The translations under genes and the position numbers were made by a program. Below are positions 1 to 5,363 of a DNA stretch of 5,363 nucleotides, one piece after another. The notes beneath the pieces are model-generated. The model searched no databases and was not told the DNA's origin. It saw only the letters and a list, made by a program, of their open reading frames with translations. The stretch's first letter is position 1. Each line of letters starts with the position of its first letter. Source of the DNA: Cycloclasticus sp. (GTDB lineage: Bacteria > Pseudomonadota > Gammaproteobacteria > Methylococcales > Cycloclasticaceae); contig JAESRY010000067.1 in assembly GCA_016764415.1 (NCBI GenBank), positions 1-5,363 on the forward strand, given 5' to 3'.

Positions 1-10
1 GGGCTTCAAA

Positions 11-87
11 TGGTGGTCATGGGTGGACTTGAACCACCGACCCCGGCATTATGAATGCCGTGCTCTAACCAGCTGAGCTACATGACC
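11..87 (-). tRNA. tRNA-Met (elongator), anticodon CAT
   Basis: The minus strand folds into a complete 77-nt cloverleaf. The 7-bp acceptor stem is GGTCATG/CATGACC with discriminator A and an encoded CCA tail (bases 11-13). The D arm is GCTC/GAGC with an AGCTGGTTA loop. The anticodon stem is CGGCA/TGCCG around the loop TTCATAA (bases 49-55; anticodon at 51-53), and the T arm is GGTGG/CCACC with loop TTCAAGT. A CAT anticodon can mean elongator Met, initiator Met or lysidine-modified Ile2. The paired first acceptor base (G1-C72) and the lack of three consecutive G-C pairs next to the anticodon loop argue against the initiator. The D-loop length and the GGGTC variable region resemble E. coli elongator tRNA-Met rather than Ile2, though Ile2 is not fully excluded. 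The gene lies downstream of ychF on the same strand and appears to have its own promoter. Confidence 0.95.
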
Positions 88-105
88 ATACGTTGAAGAC
101 CGCGA

Positions 106-134
106 ATTTTCGGTGTTTCGGGTCGTTTTGTCAA
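106..134 (-). promoter_or_regulatory. sigma70-type promoter of the tRNA-Met gene with GC-rich discriminator
   Basis: On the minus strand a perfect -35 TTGACA (bases 129-134) is followed by exactly 17 bases and a -10 GAAAAT (106-111; 4 of 6 consensus bases). The next bases are TCGCGG, a GC-rich discriminator typical of stringently controlled stable-RNA promoters. The predicted start near base 98-99 would leave a leader of about 11 nt before the mature tRNA 5' end. The position between ychF and the tRNA fits this job. Stringent control by ppGpp/DksA is inferred from the discriminator alone. Confidence 0.65.
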
Positions 135-154
135 GGTTTGCACCGAACAGATGC

Positions 155-168
155 GTTAAATATTTAAC
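155..168. other. perfect 14-bp AT-rich palindrome after ychF
   Basis: GTTAAATATTTAAC is its own reverse complement and lies 4 bases beyond the ychF stop codon, about 57-70 bases upstream of the predicted tRNA start. It could be part of ychF 3'-end formation or a protein-binding site upstream of the tRNA promoter. It makes only a weak A/T hairpin. On the minus strand no T tract follows it, so I do not call it an intrinsic terminator. Confidence 0.4.
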
Positions 169-172
169 TTTT

Positions 173-1264
173 TTAGACGTTAAACCTGAAATGCGTGACA
201 TCACCGTCTTGCATGATGTATTCCTTGCCTTGCACGCCAAGCTTACCTGCTTCTTTTGCGCCTTGTTCACCGCTGTATTCAATAAAATCGTCGTAAGCGA
301 TAATTTCCGCACGAATAAAGCCTTTCTCAAAATCAGTATGAATAACACCTGCTGCTTGTGGTGCGGTAGCGCCCTGCTTCACTGTCCACGCTCTTACTTC
401 TTTTACACCGGCTGTAAAATACGTTTGTAATTTAAGCAGATGATAACCCGCTCTAATCACCCGGTTTAAGCCTGGCTCAGTTAAACCCATTTCTTCTAAG
501 AACTCAGCTCGCTCGTCTTCTTCCAGTTGGATAATCTCAGCTTCTAAGGCCGCACACACGGCAACAACTTCTGAGCTTTCTTCTTTCGCCAATTTGCTCA
601 CAATATCTAAATACGGATTGTTTTCAAAACCATCTTCTTGAACGTTTGCAATGTACAACATAGGCTTCAAGGTGAGTAATTGGAGGTCGAACAATGACGT
701 TAATTCATCATCATTTAGACTCAGTGTTCTTAAGGTAATATCTGTGTCTAAATGCGCCAGTGATTTTTCCACCAATGCCTTGCGCTTTAACTCATCTTTA
801 TTACCCGATTTTGATGCTTTAGTCGCTTTGATTAACGCCTTATCCAACGATGCCATATCCGCCAATGCCAACTCCGTTTGAATCACTTCAATATCGGCTA
901 ACGGATCAATTTTTCCGGCCACATGAATCACGTCATCATCTTCAAAACAACGCACCACATGAGCAATAGCATCAGATTCGCGAATATTGGCTAAAAACTG
1001 ATTACCTAAGCCTTCGCCCTTTGAGGCACCCGCCACTAAACCTGCAATGTCTACAAATTCAAAGGTTGTGGGTAATACGCGCTCTGGCTTAACGATCTTG
1101 GCTAGTTTATCCAGCCGCACATCGGGCACAGGCACAATGCCAGTATTCGGCTCAATGGTACAAAATGGATAATTTTCCGCCGCTATCGTTGCGTTGGTTA
1201 ATGCATTGAAAAGGGTTGATTTACCCACATTTGGCAATCCAACAATTCCGCAATTTAAAGCCAT
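173..1264 (-). CDS. ychF: ribosome-associated redox-regulated ATPase YchF (OLA1/Obg family)
   Basis: YchF is a universally conserved cytoplasmic P-loop ATPase of the Obg branch. It binds ribosomes and has been linked to translation and to negative control of the oxidative stress response. The 363-residue product has the usual bacterial length. Visible motifs are the Walker A loop GLPNVGKS (residues 9-16), the G3 motif DIAGL (72-76), and NVQE (207-210) in place of the NKxD that gives GTPases guanine specificity; that change is the hallmark of the ATP-preferring YchF/OLA1 group. Residues about 280-363 form the C-terminal TGS domain, ending in FNV as in E. coli. Cys35, the residue reported as the thioredoxin-sensitive site in E. 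coli YchF, is present. The ATG start is followed at once by the family N terminus, with an AGAGA Shine-Dalgarno-like element a few bases upstream. In E. coli ychF lies downstream of pth; here it is divergent from a leuB gene with no pth beside it. Confidence 0.97.
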   Translation of the reverse strand: MALNCGIVGLPNVGKSTLFNALTNATIAAENYPFCTIEPNTGIVPVPDVRLDKLAKIVKPERVLPTTFEFVDIAGLVAGASKGEGLGNQFLANIRESDAIAHVVRCFEDDDVIHVAGKIDPLADIEVIQTELALADMASLDKALIKATKASKSGNKDELKRKALVEKSLAHLDTDITLRTLSLNDDELTSLFDLQLLTLKPMLYIANVQEDGFENNPYLDIVSKLAKEESSEVVAVCAALEAEIIQLEEDERAEFLEEMGLTEPGLNRVIRAGYHLLKLQTYFTAGVKEVRAWTVKQGATAPQAAGVIHTDFEKGFIRAEIIAYDDFIEYSGEQGAKEAGKLGVQGKEYIMQDGDVTHFRFNV

Positions 1265-1297
1265 AATTCATCTCTTCGTGATTCTGTAAAGGCGGTA

Positions 1298-1326
1298 ATT
1301 ATACGTTATGCGCTCAAATACTTAAA
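1298..1326 (-). promoter_or_regulatory. candidate ychF promoter
   Basis: On the minus strand a perfect TATAAT (bases 1298-1303) is preceded at 17-base spacing by TTTAAG (1321-1326), a weak match to TTGACA. Transcription would start near base 1291, giving a leader of about 27 nt before the ychF ATG, enough for the ribosome site. The perfect -10 and sensible leader length support it; the poor -35 is the main doubt. Confidence 0.5.
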
Positions 1327-1341
1327 AACTATCTAAGTGAT

Positions 1342-1351
1342 ATTGGCCAAT
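1342..1351. promoter_or_regulatory. 10-bp palindrome in the ychF/leuB divergent region (possible operator)
   Basis: ATTGGCCAAT is a perfect inverted repeat about 15 bases upstream of the candidate ychF -35 and about 70 bases upstream of the leuB start. Its position between two divergent genes would suit a regulator site. I do not recognise it as the site of a known leucine regulator, and a 10-bp palindrome can arise by chance. No convincing -35/-10 pair for leuB was found in this interval; TATAAG (1360-1365), TAAAAT (1378-1383) and TATTAT (1392-1397) are -10-like hexamers without a good partner. Confidence 0.25.
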
Positions 1352-1421
1352 GCATGGCGTATAAGTCTACAGTCGAGTAAAATGTACCGTTTATTATCAA
1401 CAAAAATTAATAGGTAAGTAG

Positions 1422-2528
1422 ATGAAAAATTACAAAATTGCCGTGATGGCTGGCGACGGCATTGGCCCAGAAATTATGCAAGAGGCTCTTAAGGTTTTAA
1501 AACTCGTTGAAGAACGTAATGATGTAACGTTTGAGTTAATACCTGCTTTGTTTGGCGCGTGTGCTTATTTTGAAACTGGCGATGCCTTTCCTCAAGCAAC
1601 TAAAGATATTTGCGACGCAGCTGATGCAATCATTAAAGGCCCGATTGGTTTAAGCCATGAAGAATCTAAAAAAATTCCTATTGATAAGCAACCTGAGCGT
1701 GGTGCATTGCTACCCATGCGTAAGCGTTACAACACTTACGCTAACTACCGGCCTGTTTCATTGCCACAAAGCCTAGCTCATTTCTCACCGCTTAAGCCCG
1801 AAATTATTGGTGATGGTATCGATATGATTATGGTTCGTGAATTGGTCGGCGGCCTGTATTTTGGTGAAAAAGAAGTCGGTGTAAATGACCAAGGCTTACG
1901 TTATGTTAAAGAGACATTGGAATACGACGAAGCTCAAATTTGCCAAATTATGCACCATGCTTTTAAACTGGCTAGCAGCCGTAAAAAAGTGTTACACAAC
2001 ATTCATAAAAGTAATGTGTTGAAGTCATCCGTGCTTTGGAATGAAGTAATGGAAGAAGTGGCGACTGAATATCCAGAGGTTAAAGTGATTAGCATTCTTG
2101 TTGACGCCGCTGCCACCTTGCTTTGCCTGAATCCTACACAGTTTGACGTGATGGTAATGGAAAACATGTTTGGCGACATTCTAAGCGACCAAGGTGGCGG
2201 TATTTTAGGTTCACTTGGCTTAATGCCTTCTGCTTGTTTGGGCGATGAAAAGGCTTATTACGAGCCATCACATGGTTCAGCCCCAGACATTGCCGGTAAA
2301 AACATGGCTAACCCCTATTCGATGATTGGCTCTGTTGCGATGATGCTTGAATACAGCTTTGACATGGCCGACGAAGCTAAAAATGTTTGGGCAGCGATGC
2401 AAGGCGTGTTCGCTGATGGTTATTCAACGGCTGACTTATCTAAATCTGGTTCTGGCGTTAATATGATTAGCACCGTTGAATTTGGTGATAAGGTTGTTGA
2501 AAAACTACGCGCAATGCCTACTGTTTAG
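1422..2528 (+). CDS. leuB: 3-isopropylmalate dehydrogenase (LeuB-type, divergent)
   Basis: This is a member of the NAD-dependent beta-decarboxylating dehydrogenase family. In this context it most likely converts 3-isopropylmalate to 2-ketoisocaproate in cytoplasmic leucine synthesis. The 368-residue length is normal. The N-terminal GDGIGPE (11-17) and all expected active-site residues are visible: Arg100, Arg110 and Arg139 (substrate carboxylates), Tyr146 and Lys196 (acid/base), and Asp228, Asp252 and Asp256 (metal). HGSAPDIAGK (284-293) includes Asp289, which in this family marks NAD over NADP use. Leu96-Leu97 and Val199 match the isopropyl pocket of LeuB. Oddities are KGP (72-74) in place of the LeuB GAVGGP loop, His-Lys (195-196) where LeuB has Asp-Lys, and one extra residue between Glu92 and Leu96; the first two resemble isocitrate or homoisocitrate dehydrogenases. 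An AGGT ribosome site lies 6-7 bases before the ATG. The gene converges on leuC-leuD-leuA and ends at a shared terminator. Family is certain; exact substrate is inferred from the neighbours. Confidence 0.87.
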   Translation: MKNYKIAVMAGDGIGPEIMQEALKVLKLVEERNDVTFELIPALFGACAYFETGDAFPQATKDICDAADAIIKGPIGLSHEESKKIPIDKQPERGALLPMRKRYNTYANYRPVSLPQSLAHFSPLKPEIIGDGIDMIMVRELVGGLYFGEKEVGVNDQGLRYVKETLEYDEAQICQIMHHAFKLASSRKKVLHNIHKSNVLKSSVLWNEVMEEVATEYPEVKVISILVDAAATLLCLNPTQFDVMVMENMFGDILSDQGGGILGSLGLMPSACLGDEKAYYEPSHGSAPDIAGKNMANPYSMIGSVAMMLEYSFDMADEAKNVWAAMQGVFADGYSTADLSKSGSGVNMISTVEFGDKVVEKLRAMPTV

Positions 2529-2545
2529 TTTAGTACTGTAAATAC

Positions 2546-2578
2546 AAAAAAGGCTTACTTTTCAGTAAGCCTTTTTTT
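2546..2578. terminator. bidirectional intrinsic terminator between leuB and leuA
   Basis: An 8-bp stem GGCTTACT/AGTAAGCC (2552-2559 with 2564-2571) closes a TTTC loop. It is flanked by six A on the left and seven T on the right, so on either strand the hairpin is followed by a U run. It lies 17 bases past the leuB stop and about 18 bases past the leuA stop, so it can end both converging transcripts. Confidence 0.93.
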
Positions 2579-2596
2579 ATATCCGGAGAATACTAA

Positions 2597-4123
2597 TCAA
2601 ACCTTTTCATGCAACTGAATATTAATCATTCTAAGTGCCGCCGAAATAGACGCAAACACTTGGTTGGAGTGCACGCCTCGCGTTTTTCGTTTTTTAGTAT
2701 CGCTAGCCCAAGTGATAACACATTCAGTTAAAGCACTGGTGTGCCCACCTTTAGGAATTCTTACTTCGTAGTCTGCTAATTCTGGCAACACAACACCATA
2801 ATCTACCAACACAACATTAACCGCATTGATAAAGGCATCAAAACCGCCGTTACCCGTACCTGTTGACTCGTGCTCTTTACCCTTAACGTTAACACTTATC
2901 GTCGCTACGGACGATTCATCCAAACGACTGGTGATAGAACAGTCTAGCAGCTTAATGTGTTTATAACTTTCGCTTTCCAACACATCCGCAATGATAAACG
3001 GCAAATCTTCGGTGGTAATGGTTTGCTTGGAATCACCCAAACGTACGATACGCTGTAATACTTTTTTCTGATTTTCTTCAGACAAAGTAATACCTAGACG
3101 TTCTAAGTTTTTACTCAGCGAGGCTTTGCCACTCATTTTTCCTAACGCATAACTGCGTATTCTAGAAAAACGTTCTGGACTTAATTTACTTTCGTACAGA
3201 CCGCCTTTTTTATCGCCATCGGCATGAATACCCGCTGTTTGGGTGAATACATCTTCACCAATAACAGGCGCATTTGCTGCGACCCATTTGCCGGAAAAGT
3301 TTTCGACCATATTGCTCAAACGAACGATATTACTTTCATCAATGGATAATTCCATACCCATTTTATCACGCAGCACCACGGTCACTTCCGACACAGATGC
3401 ATTTCCCGCGCGTTCGCCAAGGCAGTTAACGGTACAGTGAATCGCACTAATGCCAGCACGTACTGCCGCCATAATATTAGCTGTACCTAGACCGTAATCA
3501 TTATGTGGATGGAAATCGAACTGCACATCAGGGTATCGCTCGCACATATCACTCAGTGCATCAAATACTTCTTCTGGTGACATAACGCCCAACGTATCGG
3601 GCAGCATAAAGTGGTCAATGCCCGAGTCTTTGATACTGTCCATAAAGGCGAATACATACTCTGGGCTGTCGGCATAACCATTTGACCAATCCTCTAAATA
3701 CACATTAACCTTTAAACCTTGTTCTAAGGCGTAATTAACGGTGTTTAACACTTGTTCGACGTGTTGCTCTAGGGTTTTACCCAATTGTTCACGACAGTGC
3801 TTTTCGCTGCCTTTGGTTAGCAGGTTAATGACTCTGCCATTCGCCGCCACAATCCAATCAACGCTGCGTTTGTGGTCGGCAAAACCAAGCACCTCAACCG
3901 CATCACCAAATCCTTCAGTCTGAGCCCATTCATTAATGTTACGAACAGCCTCTTGCTCACCTTCTGACACACAAGCCGAGGCCACTTCCACACGGTCAAC
4001 GCGTAATGACTCTAGCAGTGCTTTTGCGACACTCACTTTTTCAGCAGGCGAAAACGATACACCCTGCGTTTGTTCACCGTCGCGCAAGGTGGTATCCATT
4101 ATTTGGATGTATCGAGAAACCAT
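2597..4123 (-). CDS. leuA: 2-isopropylmalate synthase-type enzyme (short, LeuA/CimA-like family)
   Basis: This is a DRE-TIM metallolyase-family synthase that most likely condenses acetyl-CoA with 2-ketoisovalerate, the first committed leucine step. In the 508-residue form chosen here, the catalytic barrel starts with DTTLRDGEQ (residues 10-18), has the metal-binding HPH (205-207) followed by NDYGLG, then NCLGERAGN (233-241) and GIHADG (298-303). Residues about 386-508 look like the LeuA allosteric dimer domain, with a glycine-rich GTGNGGFDA segment. The wording IMDTTLRDGEQTQGVSFS differs from the enterobacterial FDTTLRDGEQSPGAS and resembles the roughly 500-residue synthases of Bacteroidetes leu clusters. 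Start: an in-frame TTG at 4135 would add MYKT, but the ATG at 4123 gives the family-typical 8 residues before MDTT. Neither has a clear Shine-Dalgarno site, so translation may be coupled to leuD, whose stop is 24 bases upstream. A citramalate synthase role (pyruvate as substrate) cannot be ruled out by eye. Confidence 0.85.
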   Translation of the reverse strand: MVSRYIQIMDTTLRDGEQTQGVSFSPAEKVSVAKALLESLRVDRVEVASACVSEGEQEAVRNINEWAQTEGFGDAVEVLGFADHKRSVDWIVAANGRVINLLTKGSEKHCREQLGKTLEQHVEQVLNTVNYALEQGLKVNVYLEDWSNGYADSPEYVFAFMDSIKDSGIDHFMLPDTLGVMSPEEVFDALSDMCERYPDVQFDFHPHNDYGLGTANIMAAVRAGISAIHCTVNCLGERAGNASVSEVTVVLRDKMGMELSIDESNIVRLSNMVENFSGKWVAANAPVIGEDVFTQTAGIHADGDKKGGLYESKLSPERFSRIRSYALGKMSGKASLSKNLERLGITLSEENQKKVLQRIVRLGDSKQTITTEDLPFIIADVLESESYKHIKLLDCSITSRLDESSVATISVNVKGKEHESTGTGNGGFDAFINAVNVVLVDYGVVLPELADYEVRIPKGGHTSALTECVITWASDTKKRKTRGVHSNQVFASISAALRMINIQLHEKV

Positions 4124-4147
4124 CGTTTTATACAACCAGCGTAGCCG

Positions 4148-4762
4148 TTATGCCCAAAGCCAAGGGAATTGCTGCTTGTTCTTTTCTTCGAACGCGCTGA
4201 TTTTATCAACGTGCTTTAAGGTTAAGCCAATATCATCGAGGCCTTGCAACATATTGTCTTTACGAAACGGGTCAATTTCAAAACTAAAACCATTGCCCGC
4301 TGGCGTTGTCACCGTTTGGGCTTCCAAATCAACGCCAAAGCTCACGCCTTCATTCGCATTAATTTCTTGCATCAGCGCGTCTAATTGCGCCTCATCAACA
4401 ACAATCGCGAGAATGCCATTTTTAAAACAGTTGTTGTAAAAAATATCTGCATAGCTGGTAGAGATGATGGTGTTAAAACCATAGTCAGCAATCGCCCAAG
4501 GCGCGTGCTCACGTGAAGAACCACAACCGAAGTTATCACCAGCCACCAAGACTTTTGCGCCTTTAAACGCCGGTTTATTCAGTTCGAACTCTGGGTTATC
4601 CGTCACGCCATCGTCGTTATAACGCCAATCATGAAACAAGTGGATCCCAAAGCCTGTGCGCTCAACTTTTTTCAAAAACTGCTTTGGAATAATTTGATCA
4701 GTATCAACATTATTGCGATTCATTAACGCCGCGATACTTTCGTGCTTTTTATATTGTTCCAT
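4148..4762 (-). CDS. leuD: 3-isopropylmalate dehydratase small subunit
   Basis: LeuD is the small, swivelling-domain subunit of isopropylmalate isomerase. It pairs with LeuC to convert 2-isopropylmalate to 3-isopropylmalate through a dehydrated intermediate in the cytoplasm. The 204-residue product has the usual length (about 200). Family signatures are [13 protein letters not shown] (18-30), [14 protein letters not shown] (35-48) and the substrate-loop motif [12 protein letters not shown] (79-90). [13 protein letters not shown] follows in the middle of the protein. The ATG lies only 4 bases after the leuC stop codon, with TTAGG about 8 bases upstream that sits inside the end of leuC. That spacing points to translational coupling, which would keep the two subunits in balance. 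leuA follows 24 bases downstream in the same unit. The residue identities look intact throughout, with no sign of a frameshift. Confidence 0.97.
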   Translation of the reverse strand: MEQYKKHESIAALMNRNNVDTDQIIPKQFLKKVERTGFGIHLFHDWRYNDDGVTDNPEFELNKPAFKGAKVLVAGDNFGCGSSREHAPWAIADYGFNTIISTSYADIFYNNCFKNGILAIVVDEAQLDALMQEINANEGVSFGVDLEAQTVTTPAGNGFSFEIDPFRKDNMLQGLDDIGLTLKHVDKISAFEEKNKQQFPWLWA

Positions 4763-4766
4763 AGCC

Positions 4767-5363
4767 TTAACCTAATTTACTGATATCGACGAAGTGACCA
4801 GCTGCTGCTGCTGCGGCGGCCATGGCTGGTGAAACTAAATGCGTCCGTCCGCCCTTGCCTTGACGACCTTCGAAGTTGCGGTTTGATGTTGATGCACAAC
4901 GTTGACCGTCTTTTAATTCATCGCCGTTCATCGCCAAGCACATGGAACAACCTGGGTCGCGCCATTCCCAACCCGCGTCTTTAAAGATTTGATCTAAGCC
5001 CTCTTTTTCAGCTTGGATTTTTACGTGGAACGAACCCGGCACAGCAATTGCCGTAACACCTTCGGCCACTTTCGTGCCTTTAGCCATGTTAGCCGCATCA
5101 CGGAAATCCTCAATACGGCCATTGGTGCACGAACCAATAAACACGTAATCAATCTCGATATCGGTCATTTTTGTATTCGCCGCAAGATCCATGTATTTCA
5201 ACGCACCTTCACAAGCAATGCGCTTACCTTTGTTATCAAAGCTTTCGGGTGCTGGCACGATGCCATTAACGCCAACCACCTGCTCTGGTGATGTGCCCCA
5301 AGTCACTTGCGGTGAAATACTTGCCGCATCCAAGGTAACTACAGCATCGAACTGCGCACCTTC
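4767..5363 (-). CDS. leuC: 3-isopropylmalate dehydratase large subunit, C-terminal part (cut by window edge)
   Basis: LeuC is the aconitase-family [4Fe-4S] subunit of isopropylmalate isomerase and acts with LeuD. The frame stays open to the right edge, giving the last 198 residues beginning [15 protein letters not shown]; by comparison with E. coli LeuC (466 residues) roughly the first 270 are outside. Visible signatures are VTWGTSPEQ (fragment residues 20-28), [11 protein letters not shown] (76-86) and [13 protein letters not shown] (136-148). These supply the three cluster-ligand cysteines at fragment positions 79, 139 and 142. [29 protein letters not shown], the family tail, starts at about 155. 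An in-frame TTG at 5333 is internal and not the real start, because homology continues upstream of it. The gene is the first visible member of the leuC-leuD-leuA unit; its promoter lies outside the window. Confidence 0.97.
   Translation of the reverse strand, partial: EGAQFDAVVTLDAASISPQVTWGTSPEQVVGVNGIVPAPESFDNKGKRIACEGALKYMDLAANTKMTDIEIDYVFIGSCTNGRIEDFRDAANMAKGTKVAEGVTAIAVPGSFHVKIQAEKEGLDQIFKDAGWEWRDPGCSMCLAMNGDELKDGQRCASTSNRNFEGRQGKGGRTHLVSPAMAAAAAAAGHFVDISKLG

Noticed and set aside
11..87. tRNA-Ile2 (lysidine-modified CAT) or initiator tRNA-fMet instead of elongator Met
   Set aside because: The paired G1-C72 and ordinary anticodon stem exclude the initiator; the D-loop length and variable region fit elongator Met better than Ile2, although a tRNA covariance search would settle it.
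155..168. Fis-binding site
   Set aside because: The G and C that should be 14 bases apart in the 15-bp Fis core are 13 apart here, so it does not fit the consensus.
155..174. Plus-strand hairpin plus six T as an intrinsic terminator
   Set aside because: The stem has only A/T pairs apart from its outer G-C, with no room for a loop unless it shortens to 5 bp, and no plus-strand gene lies upstream to terminate.
49..348. A 99-codon minus-strand frame running through the end of ychF into the tRNA
   Set aside because: Its C terminus is translated tRNA sequence (the HVAQLVRARHS-type string often seen when tRNA genes are translated), so it is spurious.
113..430. A 105-codon plus-strand open frame overlapping the 3' end of ychF and the tRNA promoter
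   Set aside because: It is antisense to the conserved YchF TGS domain and shows no domain or ribosome-binding site of its own.
3936..4439. A 167-codon open frame on the plus strand across the leuA-leuD junction
   Set aside because: It is antisense to two clearly conserved genes, its translation is serine/cysteine-rich with no recognisable domain, and it spans the gene boundary; it is a shadow frame.
4800..4824. GCT/GCG triplet run near the end of leuC as a microsatellite or phase-variable repeat
   Set aside because: It encodes the alanine run after SPAM that is normal in LeuC proteins; a triplet run cannot shift the frame, and the length is ordinary.

Overview
This window looks like ordinary chromosomal DNA from a gram-negative bacterium, most likely a gammaproteobacterium. 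The evidence is a YchF protein of the same 363-residue length and nearly the same wording as the Escherichia coli protein, a LeuD with the proteobacterial [15 protein letters not shown] segment, a CCA-encoding tRNA, and a sigma70-type promoter with a GC-rich discriminator. The base composition is moderately AT-rich and even across the genes. I assign no genus. The coding density is high, with no gene-free stretch above about 160 bases.

Layout from left to right: an elongator tRNA-Met (CAT) on the minus strand with its own promoter; ychF on the minus strand; a 157-base divergent intergenic region; a leuB-type decarboxylating dehydrogenase on the plus strand; a bidirectional hairpin terminator; then, all on the minus strand, an atypical leuA-type synthase, leuD, and the C-terminal 198 residues of leuC, which runs off the right edge. 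In transcription order the minus-strand unit is leuC-leuD-leuA. It converges tail to tail with leuB.

Together the four leu genes cover the leucine-specific branch. LeuA condenses acetyl-CoA with 2-ketoisovalerate to 2-isopropylmalate, LeuC/LeuD isomerise it to 3-isopropylmalate, and LeuB oxidises and decarboxylates that to 2-ketoisocaproate. The arrangement differs from the enterobacterial leuABCD operon: leuA is last in its unit and leuB is on the opposite strand with its own promoter region. Both LeuA and LeuB are sequence variants. LeuA resembles the short (about 500-residue) synthase family I associate with Bacteroidetes leu clusters. LeuB carries isocitrate/homoisocitrate-dehydrogenase-like motifs inside an otherwise isopropylmalate-dehydrogenase framework.

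I see no mobile element, CRISPR array, phage gene or defence system. The interest lies in the two variant leucine enzymes and the cluster architecture, not in a new kind of system.
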